Position numbers and translations under genes: made by a program. Shown piece after piece: positions 28,845 through 37,839 of a DNA stretch of 64,000 nucleotides. The DNA lies in NCBI RefSeq assembly GCF_030547545.1, contig NZ_JAUOQE010000006.1, forward strand, positions 62,001 through 126,000. The letters are read 5' to 3'. The notes beneath the pieces were generated by a model. It had not been told where the DNA came from. It was given only the letters and a program-made list of their open reading frames with translations, and did no database searches. This DNA is from Amphritea sp. 1_MG-2023 (GTDB lineage Bacteria; Pseudomonadota; Gammaproteobacteria; Pseudomonadales; Balneatricaceae). Every line of letters begins with the position of its first letter. Position 1 is the stretch's first letter.

Positions 28845-30271
28845 AGGTTTACAATCTCATGGGTTAAGGGGGTAGCCAGCGTCAGCGGTGCCAGTGAATC
28901 GGCTAGCCAACCACCCGCTAGCGCGCGATGTAGAGCAATACGATAGCTCAAGAGCGTACGATGCGCGGTTAACTGATCCCGTTGCAACGCTTGATGAGTG
29001 CGTAACGCATCGAGAACATCGAGATAATCCGCCGTCCCTTTGGTGTAGTTATAACGGCTGCGTTCAACCACGGCAGCAGTTAATTGCAACTGTCGATCAA
29101 GACTTTGCAAGCGCAAGTGCTGCTGCTGCTCTCGCACCAATGCATCTTCTACTTCGGTGAGCGCACTCAACACAGCACTGCTATAATCATGCAGCGCTGC
29201 ACGCGCGGCAGCATCACTGCGTTCGACCTCGGCAACTCGCTGTCCAGCATCAAACACAGGGCCCAATAACTCCCCCGCCAAGACGCTTACCCAATCACTA
29301 AACAGTTGATTGAGGCCACCCGCCGTACTGGTTAATGAAGCACTAAAACTCATATCAGGAAAGCGATCGGCCACCGCGATGGCAATATCCGCTTGAGCTG
29401 CCCGCAATAGATGAAATGCCTGACGCACATCCGGCCGTTGCTGCACAAGCTCCGCCGGTAAACCGGTGGCAGGCAACGGTGGCAGTTCAATCAGCGTGCC
29501 GCTAGGTAAGGTCAGCGATGCGTGAGTCGGCGATTGCCCCAACAACGTCATCAATTGATGCTCGAGTACGGCTTGATCAGCGCGAGCGTCAGCCAAAGAG
29601 GCCTCTGAAGACTCGACCAACTGCCGCTGTTGCAAGACATCGGTTGCCTGCACTTTACCGCGATCAAAACGTAACTCAATCAGCTCTAACATCTGTTGAT
29701 TGGTCTGCTGCTGTTGTGTCAGCAACGCGATCTGACCCGCCTGCTCAAGCATTTCATACCAAGTATCAGCAACCTCAGCGGTGAGCGTTATCGCCGCCAC
29801 ATCTAGCGCCTCACGACTTGCCAACCACGATTCACGAGCCGATTCGGTGGTCGCAGCCAGCCCACCCCACAGATCTAATTCGTAACTGGCCGCCAGACTC
29901 GCGCTATAGCTATCACTATCATCGGTACGGTTAGCCGATAATCCTACACTCACCTGTGGATAAAGCTGAGCGCCGGTTTTACGCGCCAGTGCAGCAGCCT
30001 GATCGAGACGCGCCTGGGTAGCTAACAGATCGGGATTCGCCTCAAGCGCGATGCGTTCTAATGCTTGTAATTCGGCATCTTTTAACGCTTCCCACCAACG
30101 TAAATTCAACGCTGCGGACCCGGCTTGAGAAAACTGTCCCGTTGGCACGTCGATCAACATCGTTTCAGGCGTCGACGAACTGCATCCGGCTAAAGGTAGA
30201 CATAGCAACAGCAGCAACCGTGTGAAACGATTTGCGCTGAAGAAAGCGGGGGAACGGTTACTTGGTTTCAT
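28841..30271 (-). CDS. Outer membrane efflux lipoprotein, NodT/OprM family
   Basis: The 476-residue TolC-like channel begins with a lipoprotein signal (LLLLLCLPLAGCSSS; lipidated Cys in LAGC). It contains two OEP repeats with long coiled-coil segments (about 70-270 and 280-460). The motif LPAELVQQRPDVRQAFHLLRAAQADIAIA is split across helix starts typical of NodT-type factors. It is the first gene of the pump operon, 136 bases downstream of baeR, so it may share the regulator transcript or have its own promoter in that gap. Confidence 0.92.
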   Translation of the reverse strand: MKPSNRSPAFFSANRFTRLLLLLCLPLAGCSSSTPETMLIDVPTGQFSQAGSAALNLRWWEALKDAELQALERIALEANPDLLATQARLDQAAALARKTGAQLYPQVSVGLSANRTDDSDSYSASLAASYELDLWGGLAATTESARESWLASREALDVAAITLTAEVADTWYEMLEQAGQIALLTQQQQTNQQMLELIELRFDRGKVQATDVLQQRQLVESSEASLADARADQAVLEHQLMTLLGQSPTHASLTLPSGTLIELPPLPATGLPAELVQQRPDVRQAFHLLRAAQADIAIAVADRFPDMSFSASLTSTAGGLNQLFSDWVSVLAGELLGPVFDAGQRVAEVERSDAAARAALHDYSSAVLSALTEVEDALVREQQQHLRLQSLDRQLQLTAAVVERSRYNYTKGTADYLDVLDALRTHQALQRDQLTAHRTLLSYRIALHRALAGGWLADSLAPLTLATPLTHEIVNL

Positions 30272-30407
30272 GACTATCTACTTTTAGAATTGAGGCGCAA
30301 TAGCACGCCACATTGACACTCGCCTAAGGCTGTAGCATGCGCAACAAATAAGCAAAAAATAAGGAAGTTAATCAGCTTGCAACGTTATTAGCATATCAAA
30401 CCTGCGA

Positions 30408-31085
30408 TTAGCCGGTTGGATCATATTTGTAGCCCACACCATAAACCGATTGAATCACATCCTGCCCCGGTAATAACTCGGTTAATTTTCGGCGTAGCTT
30501 TTTAATATGACTATCGATAGTGCGTTCGCTGACGATACGTCGATCGGCATAAATACGATCCATTAATTGATCGCGGGAATAGATCCGCCCTGCCGATTGA
30601 CTCAACGTCTGTAGTAGATGAAACTCGACGGCTGTTAATTCCATGGATTTCGTCCCCGCCATCACCAGCAGTTGATCTTCGCGTAGCTGCAGCGTCGTCG
30701 TGTTCTCCATAGCGGCCGTTGGACTCATCCGACGCAATACCGCGCGTACCCGCGCCACCACCTCACGCGGACTATACGGCTTACAGATATAGTCGTCGGC
30801 TCCTAGCTCTAACCCCAACAAACGATCAATCTCTTCGACACGCGCCGTCACCATAATAATCGGTACATGACTGAATGATCTAACCTCGCGACAGATATCC
30901 AGCCCATCGGCGCCCGGCAGCATCAAATCCAGCAGGACTAAATCGGGTTGATGCTGACGAATCCAAGGCGTGGCTTCCAAGCCATTATGAATTTGATGCA
31001 CGCTAAAGCCAGCCTGCTCAAGATAACGAGCCAGCAGGCGCGCTAACTTTTCCTCATCTTCAACCACGAGTATGGTGTCATTCAT
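30408..31085 (-). CDS. baeR: OmpR-family response regulator, BaeR-like
   Basis: The 225-residue regulator has a receiver domain (1-115) with Asp53 as phosphoacceptor (LLDLMLPGADG), acidic Asp10/Glu11 and Lys102 in CKPYSPREVVARVRAVLRR. A winged-helix DNA-binding domain follows (about 130-223). Nearly every block matches E. coli BaeR, including EEIDRLLGLELGADDYI and RTIDSHIKKLRRKL. The ATG at 31085 overlaps the sensor stop as ATGA, which decides the start over an in-frame codon 42 bases upstream. In E. coli, BaeR activates RND pumps under envelope stress; the downstream pump operon fits that role. Confidence 0.92.
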   Translation of the reverse strand: MNDTILVVEDEEKLARLLARYLEQAGFSVHQIHNGLEATPWIRQHQPDLVLLDLMLPGADGLDICREVRSFSHVPIIMVTARVEEIDRLLGLELGADDYICKPYSPREVVARVRAVLRRMSPTAAMENTTTLQLREDQLLVMAGTKSMELTAVEFHLLQTLSQSAGRIYSRDQLMDRIYADRRIVSERTIDSHIKKLRRKLTELLPGQDVIQSVYGVGYKYDPTG

Positions 31086-32542
31086 ACGGTTTCCTCTGTG
31101 ATCAATGGTAATTCTAGAGTAAAACACAACCCTCCAAGAGATGAGGGCGCCGCCGTCAGCGAGCCGCTATGGGCTTCGGCTATATTTTGACAGATCGCCA
31201 AACCTAAGCCGGTACCTCCGGTTTTTCGGTTGCGCGATGAATCGGCGCGATATAACCGATCAAACAACTTCGGCAGTTCCGCCGCTTGCACCCCAGGGGA
31301 TGAATCTTCTAGGGTCAAATAAACCCGTTTATCCCGCTGCATCAGGGTCATTCTAGCGCAGCCATTAGCATCAGTATAACGCAGTGTATTGTGTAATAAA
31401 TTCGACAACAATTGATCTATTCGGTCGGGATCGGCAAACACCACCGCTTGTGTCTCATCAAGACCGGCCGTTTCGATAACAATCGCTTTTTCTGCAAAAC
31501 CTGAGGCAAAGCCTTCGATTGCATCGCGTGCTGCTGCGCCTAAATTTAGTGCCACTTTATGATAATCAAGCGCACCGATATCCGACATCGACAATTCGAA
31601 GAGGTCATTAATCAAACGTGACATCAATTGCGCTTCCTGCTGCAATGAACTCAGTGCATTATCATCTAAGGTATAAACACCATCACGTAGTGCATCAATT
31701 TCACCCAATAAAATCGCTAACGGCGTGCGTAACTCATGCGAAATATCCGCTACCCAGCGACGCCGTAATGCCTCATTTTGACTCAGTGTTAGGGCCAGTT
31801 CATTAAAGTCACACGCTAACTGACCGATCTCATCATTACTCTGATGTTGAATCCGCGCACTATAATCTCCCGATGCCAAGCGGCGCGTGGCCAAGGTTAA
31901 ATCTTTTATCGGTCTCAGCAGGTGATGCGCTAACGGCAACGCCACCCCTGCGGATAGCAACAACATAAACAGCGCAATAATAAAATATGCCTGATTTTGC
32001 TGTTCTGAAAACTGCAAATCATGGGCCGCCGAAAAAACGCCCTGATCCTTACTCAAGCCGAGATAGCCAACAATAGCCCCGTTGTTCCCCCTGATTGGCC
32101 GCCGTTCCATATCAGACAGCGACTCATCCTTCGGACCATAGATCATAGCCGATTGCGCATCTAACAATCGAATTCGCCATTCCATCGGCACAGGTAAGCC
32201 CGCCGGTGATGGTTTAATGTTTCGCGGCGGCCAACCCTCTTGCCGCAAACGCTCGGCACGGTGTTCTAAGCGCTCGCCCATAAGGGGGGCACCGGTCACT
32301 GAGGTAACCAACTGTAACCAGCGCTTCGGTGAGGTCGATAGCGCTTGCCAACCGCCATCCGTGGTATAAATCATACTCAATTCTTCAACGAGGCTATCGG
32401 TAAGCTGTTGTTCCCGCTCATCAATGTAGCGAATAAAACCACGATCAAAATACCATTGCACAAACAGGAACATCCCGCTCACCAGCACCAGCGAAATAAA
32501 TAGTTGAATCACAAAGAGTCTGCGGGTTATGTTCATATTCAA
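31082..32542 (-). CDS. baeS: Sensor histidine kinase, BaeS-like
   Basis: The 486-residue membrane kinase has two transmembrane segments (about 8-28 and 178-200) around a periplasmic sensor with FDRGFIRYIDEREQQ, as in BaeS. A HAMP linker and dimerisation domain follow, with the phosphorylated His269 in ISHELRTPLAILLG. The ATPase domain carries an N box (QLLSNLLHNTLRY), G1 (LEDSSPGV) and G2 (GGTGLGLAICQNI). It overlaps baeR by four bases and heads the leftward group that runs into the efflux operon. It is likely to sense envelope damage, by analogy with its E. coli relative. Confidence 0.9.
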   Translation of the reverse strand: MNMNITRRLFVIQLFISLVLVSGMFLFVQWYFDRGFIRYIDEREQQLTDSLVEELSMIYTTDGGWQALSTSPKRWLQLVTSVTGAPLMGERLEHRAERLRQEGWPPRNIKPSPAGLPVPMEWRIRLLDAQSAMIYGPKDESLSDMERRPIRGNNGAIVGYLGLSKDQGVFSAAHDLQFSEQQNQAYFIIALFMLLLSAGVALPLAHHLLRPIKDLTLATRRLASGDYSARIQHQSNDEIGQLACDFNELALTLSQNEALRRRWVADISHELRTPLAILLGEIDALRDGVYTLDDNALSSLQQEAQLMSRLINDLFELSMSDIGALDYHKVALNLGAAARDAIEGFASGFAEKAIVIETAGLDETQAVVFADPDRIDQLLSNLLHNTLRYTDANGCARMTLMQRDKRVYLTLEDSSPGVQAAELPKLFDRLYRADSSRNRKTGGTGLGLAICQNIAEAHSGSLTAAPSSLGGLCFTLELPLITEETV

Positions 32543-33153
32543 TCGACATCAGGACAGAGGGTTTATCCACTAGTATGCATTGAAATAGGCAAAAAAAAAG
32601 GACGCCTGTCAATGATCGATCGAGGTTGATATAAAGTGAACCACACGGCGTCAAGTTCAATGATTCAACAACCTAAAATAGCCTCGCCCTTCACTCAAGC
32701 CTGTTTCTTTAATGCGGGACATTGCACAACTCATCACCCGGTTTGAGACTAAACACCTCTATCGATGAATTTTTTCAGCTTGAATAGGTCTATACCTGTA
32801 GAGCAGATTCAGATGTAGCTTTTTAAAGGCTAAAAAGCGATCAAGTTTGACCTCAGCAACTAAACAGCTAACAGGAAGGCTTAACACGATACCTAAGCCC
32901 TATAAATAGCATGCTATTTTAACGCTGAAGGCTTTTTCAGGACTGCGCTTCGAAGCATATGTTTCAGGGCTTATGTTTCAGGGCTTATGTTTCAGGGCTT
33001 ATGTTTCAGGGCTTATGTTTCAGGGCTTATGTTTCAAGGCTTAGTTTAGCGTTTAATGTCTATAATCAGAGCAAGCGATGCTTGCCAATCAATCACGTTG
33101 AGAAAGTCGATATCAGTTAATCATCGATAGCTGATAATGATAAGGAGCTCCCA
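32543..33153. other. Gene-less region between baeS and the Kef-type antiporter
   Basis: This 611-bp region contains divergent promoter space, a run of nine A near 32590 and the 14-bp tandem repeat at 32959-33042. Short reading frames present are unlike any protein I know and have no ribosome sites. GACGCC/GGCGTC arms (32602-32607, 32646-32651) could form a weak hairpin. Confidence 0.4.
32959..33042. repeat. Six-copy 14-bp tandem repeat
   Basis: The unit ATGTTTCAGGGCTT is repeated six times head to tail. Copies one to five are identical and the sixth has a single A for G change (TTTCAAGG). A partial unit with TTCGAAGC lies just before. It sits about 110 bp upstream of the antiporter start and does not encode a gene. 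Identical copies indicate recent slippage expansion, so the copy number is probably variable between strains. Confidence 0.95.
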
Positions 33154-34851
33154 TTGGTCGAATTGATTACACAATCGTCTTTTACTGAAATTGCCGCCTT
33201 ACTGGTATTAGCCGCGATAATGGGCTTCATCGGTTTATTGCTTAAGCAACCCCTAATTGTCAGCTTTATCGCCGTCGGCTTAATCTCCGGGCCGTCTGTA
33301 TTGGATATTGTGCAATCGAAGGAGCAGATTCAATTACTCTCCGAATTAGGCATTGCGGTTCTTTTGTTTCTGGTCGGCATAAAACTGGATGTAAAGCTGA
33401 TTCGTTCTATTGGCTCAGTCTCAATCATGACAGGGCTTGGGCAGGTCGCTTTTACATCCATCGTCGGTTATTTCATCGGCCTTGCCATCGGCTTAGATCA
33501 CATTACCAGCCTCTATGTGGCGGTAGCGCTAACCTTTTCATCCACCATCATCATCGTCAAACTGCTTTCCGATAAACGCGAAATTGATGCCTTACATGGT
33601 AAAATTGCACTCGGTTTTTTGATCGTTCAAGACCTCGTAGTGGTCGTGGCGATGATCGTTCTAGCAACCATTGGTATCGGTTCGGGCCATGCTAATGGTG
33701 CCAACACCGCCATCTGGCAAGTCGCGACGGCGGGGGCGGGATTGCTGCTGTTTGTCATCTTATTTGTTCGCTACATCGCTAACCCACTCACCCAGCAACT
33801 CGCTAAAACACCCGAGCTTCTGGTTATTTACGCAATTGCACAAGCCGCCTTTTTTGCCGCTATCGGCAATATCATCGGCCTCGGCATGGAGGTCGGCGGC
33901 TTGCTCGCCGGTGTCGCGTTAGCCTCGACACCCTATCGAGAAAGTATCGCGTCTAGATTGGCATCATTACGCGATTTTTTACTGCTGTTTTTTTTTATTG
34001 CCTTAGGCGCTACGCTAGATCTATCCCTCCTAGGCACTCATATTTCTGCGGCGCTCCTGTTTTCCCTCTTTGTCCTTATTGGTAACCCACTTATCGTGAT
34101 GGGCATCATGGGTACGATGGGCTATCGCAACAGAACGGGATTTCTGGCAGGCCTGACCGTGGCGCAAATCAGTGAGTTTTCGCTCATTTTCATTACCATG
34201 GGCATCAGTCTAGGACATCTTCAACATGATATTCTAGGCTTAGTCACCCTCGTGGGTATTGTGACAATTACCGCATCAACTTACATGATTACCTATTCCC
34301 ATCAGCTGTACGCTTTTTTTAAGCCACTGATCGGTATTTTTGAACGCTCAGGTGCACCCCGAGAACAAACCACCGAGCACCCCGTCGGTAGTGCTTATCC
34401 AGTGGTTATTTTTGGTTTAGGTCGTTTAGGCACAGAAATCGCGATACGTCTGCAACAAAAAAACATTAGGGTACTCGGACTAGACTTCAATCCAGCGGCC
34501 ATTAAACATTGGCAATATCTCGGACTTGAGACTGAATATGGTGATATCACCGATGCCGAATTTATCGCTCAACTGCCGCTCAAGCATACTCAGTGGCTTG
34601 TCTCCACCATCCCGCAACATCACGCAGGGCTCTCATCGGAAGATACCCGTAAAACGATTATTCAATTAACACGTTCGGCAGGGTTTAGCGGCAAATTAGC
34701 CACCGTGTCACAAAATAGTATAGAAACTGAAGAGTTAAAGATGCTCGGTATCGATTTAGTGCTGGACCCGTTTCAAGATGCCGCCGATCGAGCCACTGAG
34801 TTATTACTGCAAGGTTTGGCGCATCAGCCCCTTCAATCACAACCGTCATAG
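33154..34851 (+). CDS. CPA2-family cation/proton antiporter with TrkA-N domain (KefB/KefC-like)
   Basis: The 565-residue protein has about twelve membrane helices in an Na_H_exchanger fold (about 10-385) followed by a cytosolic Rossmann RCK domain. That domain's glycine motif is VVIFGLGRLGTEIAIRL (about 410-426), followed by an acidic residue in LGLDFNP. Potassium efflux antiporters of the Kef type have this form and are gated by NAD(H) or glutathione adducts. A TTG start at 33154 is supported by AAGGAG six bases upstream. A universal stress gene follows eleven bases after the stop, probably as one operon, which suggests use during stress or pH adaptation. No separate KefF/KefG-like partner is seen. 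Confidence 0.9.
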   Translation: MVELITQSSFTEIAALLVLAAIMGFIGLLLKQPLIVSFIAVGLISGPSVLDIVQSKEQIQLLSELGIAVLLFLVGIKLDVKLIRSIGSVSIMTGLGQVAFTSIVGYFIGLAIGLDHITSLYVAVALTFSSTIIIVKLLSDKREIDALHGKIALGFLIVQDLVVVVAMIVLATIGIGSGHANGANTAIWQVATAGAGLLLFVILFVRYIANPLTQQLAKTPELLVIYAIAQAAFFAAIGNIIGLGMEVGGLLAGVALASTPYRESIASRLASLRDFLLLFFFIALGATLDLSLLGTHISAALLFSLFVLIGNPLIVMGIMGTMGYRNRTGFLAGLTVAQISEFSLIFITMGISLGHLQHDILGLVTLVGIVTITASTYMITYSHQLYAFFKPLIGIFERSGAPREQTTEHPVGSAYPVVIFGLGRLGTEIAIRLQQKNIRVLGLDFNPAAIKHWQYLGLETEYGDITDAEFIAQLPLKHTQWLVSTIPQHHAGLSSEDTRKTIIQLTRSAGFSGKLATVSQNSIETEELKMLGIDLVLDPFQDAADRATELLLQGLAHQPLQSQPS

Positions 34852-34861
34852 GAAGACTGTC

Positions 34862-35821
34862 ATGAAACATTTTAATAATATTCTCTATGTACTCAATCAT
34901 CACACAGATAAGTCTTCGGCATCATTGCAGCGCGCTATCGCCTTGGCAAAATCAAATCAAGCCAACCTAACACTACTACAAATGCTACCCGACGTATCAG
35001 CGTTAGTGAAATCTTATGAGCACGCAGGTATCAGCGAAGAAGTCCGGCCGATGAGCATGTTACAACGCGAAAAAGCCACACTACAGACACTGCTCGCGTC
35101 GCTCGATATCGATTTAAATGTTGAACAAAAAACCGGTCAACAATACCTCGAAATTATTCGCCTCGTTCAAGCACAGAACTTTGATTTAGTGATTAAGGAG
35201 ATCGACGATATTGATTGGCTGGATCGCTTATTTGGTAGCGATGATATGCACCTGCTGCGAAAATGCCCCTGCCCGGTCTGGCTGATGAAAAAAGACGCTA
35301 ATCCACAATATAAACACATCATGGCGGCTATCGATCTAGACGAGGATGATGACGACAACTGTAACGATGAATTAAACTCAGAGATTCTTGAGTTTGCCTA
35401 TTCACTATCACTCGCAGACTTCACCACACTGCACGTGGTTAATGCTTACGATGTGCCACAGGCTGGCTTTATTAGTCTATGGGCAGAGCAACCCGATAAA
35501 GTTAAAGAAGACCTATTTTCCGCCGAATGTCGTCAAATGCAGCACAAAATAAAAGCACTCATGAATGATTTAAAGTCAAAAATAGGCGTGAAATCTTATA
35601 ACTACTTATCACCTCAAACCCATCTTGCGGAAGGCCCCCCCGAACGCGAACTGCCTAAAATAGCCAAGCAACTCAATGCTGATTTAGTGGTGATGGGCAC
35701 CATCGCTCGCACCGGTATTGCAGGCATGATCATTGGTAATACTGCAGAAAATGTTCTCCCCCAACTGAATTGCTCTGTTTTAGCCATCAAACCCAAGGGG
35801 TTCGTCTCTCCGGTCTCTTAA
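34862..35821 (+). CDS. Tandem universal stress protein, UspE-like
   Basis: The 319-residue protein contains two Usp domains (about 1-145 and 155-315). The second has the ATP-binding glycine motif in MGTIARTGIAGMIIGNTAENVL, close to the canonical G-2X-G-9X-G(S/T/N). The first lacks this motif, as in UspE, where one domain is degenerate. A poly-acidic linker (DLDEDDDDNCNDE) separates them. ATG 34862 has GGAAG upstream; an earlier in-frame start inside the antiporter gene has none. By association with the preceding Kef-type antiporter it may modulate ion transport or stress survival, as Usp proteins often pair with transporters. Confidence 0.88.
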   Translation: MKHFNNILYVLNHHTDKSSASLQRAIALAKSNQANLTLLQMLPDVSALVKSYEHAGISEEVRPMSMLQREKATLQTLLASLDIDLNVEQKTGQQYLEIIRLVQAQNFDLVIKEIDDIDWLDRLFGSDDMHLLRKCPCPVWLMKKDANPQYKHIMAAIDLDEDDDDNCNDELNSEILEFAYSLSLADFTTLHVVNAYDVPQAGFISLWAEQPDKVKEDLFSAECRQMQHKIKALMNDLKSKIGVKSYNYLSPQTHLAEGPPERELPKIAKQLNADLVVMGTIARTGIAGMIIGNTAENVLPQLNCSVLAIKPKGFVSPVS

Positions 35822-35886
35822 GCGGTTTCTCAACCGACCGTGGCCGTGCAGTTATAAAAATCGGGAATATTTGATATTGAATTAAG

Positions 35887-36146
35887 GGAAGGTGCGAATA
35901 AGTCAATTACGCCTCTGGCTTACAGAGAAGCTGGAGATCAAGGCAACCGTTACAGGCATACTGGTTCGTCGAAAAATGTTAACGCCGAGATCCTGCTTCT
36001 CTGAAAGCCCCGAAGGGCGGATATTAGAATGGTCATCTACTTTGTCAGCCAGCTTGAAAAGGTCCAGACATTTCGCTGCACTGGCTTTCGCGTATCTGGC
36101 CATTCTAATGTCCGCAGAGAACATAACGGCCTTATTCGCACCTTCC
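35887..36146. mobile_element. 260-bp IS5-type miniature element, long form
   Basis: The ends match the 94-bp element: GGAAGGTGCGAATAAG at the left and its complement at the right, 16 bp perfect and the 17th mismatched. The first 34 bases and the last about 60 bases are the same as in the copy at 309-402. A central 166-bp segment bounded by CTGGCTT repeats (35915-35921 and 36081-36087) is unique to this copy. Flanks are TTAA-G on the left and CTAA on the right. Both fit a YTAR target, but they are not an identical duplication. No transposase is encoded; the short open frame through it (35892-36263) reads the repeat itself. Confidence 0.85.
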
Positions 36147-36295
36147 CTAACACAGCAAGATAATTACCATGAAGACATCCAGTCTCTCATGGTAATTTTT
36201 TCACCCGTTCACCTCTTCGAGATTGGCACGCCTGTCGTTATTGCCTCGCCGAATAAAGCCTGAACTCTGTTATGGATAAAACGCTATCTGTCGTT

Positions 36296-37753
36296 TCAAT
36301 ATGGGCTTTCAATATCATTCAAATCAACAAACACACTTTTAGTCTGTGTATAGTTATATAACGTATCGATACCATTTTCACGCCCGATACCCGATTCTTT
36401 ATATCCCCCCACGGGCATTTCCGCAGGCGATGCTCCCCAAGCGTTAATCCAACAGATACCGGCCTGCATCTGCCCGATCACCCGATGAGCACGAGCAAAG
36501 TCCTTAGTAAAAACGCCTGCCGCTAAACCAAACTGAGTGTTGTTGGCACGCTTAATCACTTCATCCTCATCACTAAAGCTCAGTACCGACATGACAGGCC
36601 CAAAGATCTCATCCCTAACTTGAGGCATCTCATCCGTGCAATTGGTGAAAACGGTGGGGGCAACAAATGCGCCTTTATCCAAACCGTTGTCAGTCACTTG
36701 ATAACCCCCACATAACAACGTTGCCCCCGCGTCTTTCGCCGCTTGAATATAACCCAATACTTTATTCATGTGCTGCTTAGAGATTAACGCCCCCACTTGC
36801 GTCTCCATATTCATAGGGTCGCCAATAATCATCGCTTCGGTACGGATTTTAAGTTCTTCGGTGAAGGCATCCATGATGTCCTCATGAACAAAAACCCGAG
36901 TACCATTGGTGCACACCTCACCTTGGGTATAAAAATTTGCCAACATGGCAGCAGAAACCGCTTGATCGACGGGCATATCGGGGAAGATAATCATCGGCGA
37001 TTTACCACCCAACTCCATCGTCACATCTTTTAAAGATTGCGCCGAGGCAGCCATCACTTTTTTACCGGTACCCACTTCACCCGTAAACGAGACTTTGTCT
37101 ATGTCAGGGTGTGCGGTCATCATTTGGCCTACCCGAGCATCGCCTTGAAGCACATTAAAGACCCCATCAGGTAATCCCGCCTGAGTATAAATCTCAGCCA
37201 ACTTCAACGCGGTTAACGGCGTTTCTTCTGACGGTTTAAAAATCATAGCATTTCCGGCGGCCAACGCCGGACCCGATTTCCACATCGCAATCTGAATGGG
37301 ATAGTTCCAAGCACCTATGCCAGCGCAAATACCTAATGGTTCGCGACACGTATAGAAAAAATTACCACGACTAAGGTTTTGATAATCCCCTTGAATTTTA
37401 TCGGCTAAACCCGCGTAATACTCAATCACATCCGCGCCGGTCTGCACATCAACGCAGCTAGCTTCTTGCAATGGTTTGCCTGTATCAAGCACTTCTAAAC
37501 GAGCTAGTACGTCATTATTTTCTCGTAACAAGTCGGCCGCTTTTTGAAGTATACGGCCTCGTTCAACGGCGGGCATAAGCGCCCAAACTTTTTGCCCTAT
37601 TTTGGCTGATGCAATTGCCGCCTCTAATTCGGCTTGACCGGCTTGCTCAACCGTCGCAATAACCTCTCCTGTTGCGGGATTAAGCGTCTCGAAATGCTCT
37701 TTACTCGTCGATACATGATAACGGCCATGAATATATTGCTGTTGATGTGCCAT
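36296..37753 (-). CDS. betB: Betaine aldehyde dehydrogenase
   Basis: BetB oxidises betaine aldehyde to glycine betaine with NAD(P)+. The 485-residue protein has the ALDH motifs [20 protein letters not shown] and [11 protein letters not shown] with general base Glu247. The nucleophile Cys281 lies in [19 protein letters not shown] is characteristic of BetB and of 4-trimethylaminobutyraldehyde dehydrogenases. It lies downstream of a BCCT transporter gene and a gamma-butyrobetaine dioxygenase locus on the same strand. The substrate could therefore be 4-trimethylaminobutyraldehyde, the precursor of gamma-butyrobetaine, as well as betaine aldehyde. No choline dehydrogenase gene is next to it. Confidence 0.9.
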   Translation of the reverse strand: MAHQQQYIHGRYHVSTSKEHFETLNPATGEVIATVEQAGQAELEAAIASAKIGQKVWALMPAVERGRILQKAADLLRENNDVLARLEVLDTGKPLQEASCVDVQTGADVIEYYAGLADKIQGDYQNLSRGNFFYTCREPLGICAGIGAWNYPIQIAMWKSGPALAAGNAMIFKPSEETPLTALKLAEIYTQAGLPDGVFNVLQGDARVGQMMTAHPDIDKVSFTGEVGTGKKVMAASAQSLKDVTMELGGKSPMIIFPDMPVDQAVSAAMLANFYTQGEVCTNGTRVFVHEDIMDAFTEELKIRTEAMIIGDPMNMETQVGALISKQHMNKVLGYIQAAKDAGATLLCGGYQVTDNGLDKGAFVAPTVFTNCTDEMPQVRDEIFGPVMSVLSFSDEDEVIKRANNTQFGLAAGVFTKDFARAHRVIGQMQAGICWINAWGASPAEMPVGGYKESGIGRENGIDTLYNYTQTKSVFVDLNDIESPY

Positions 37754-37839
37754 GATGAACCTTTTGATAAAAATTAATTCAATTGATAGTCATATAAGAC
37801 CCCGCTAGCACTCGAGTCAGCGGCATCTTCGATGCAGTG

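Noticed and set aside
32445-32660. Leader gene upstream of baeS
   Set aside because: It overlaps baeS in another frame, crosses a poly-A run and has no recognisable domain.
32959-33042. CRISPR array
   Set aside because: Units are 14 bp and contiguous, with no spacers and no cas genes.
35892-36263. A 123-residue open frame at the long element
   Set aside because: It is the translation of the mobile element; part of it repeats in the frame before the antiporter at 54875, which shows it follows the element, not a gene.
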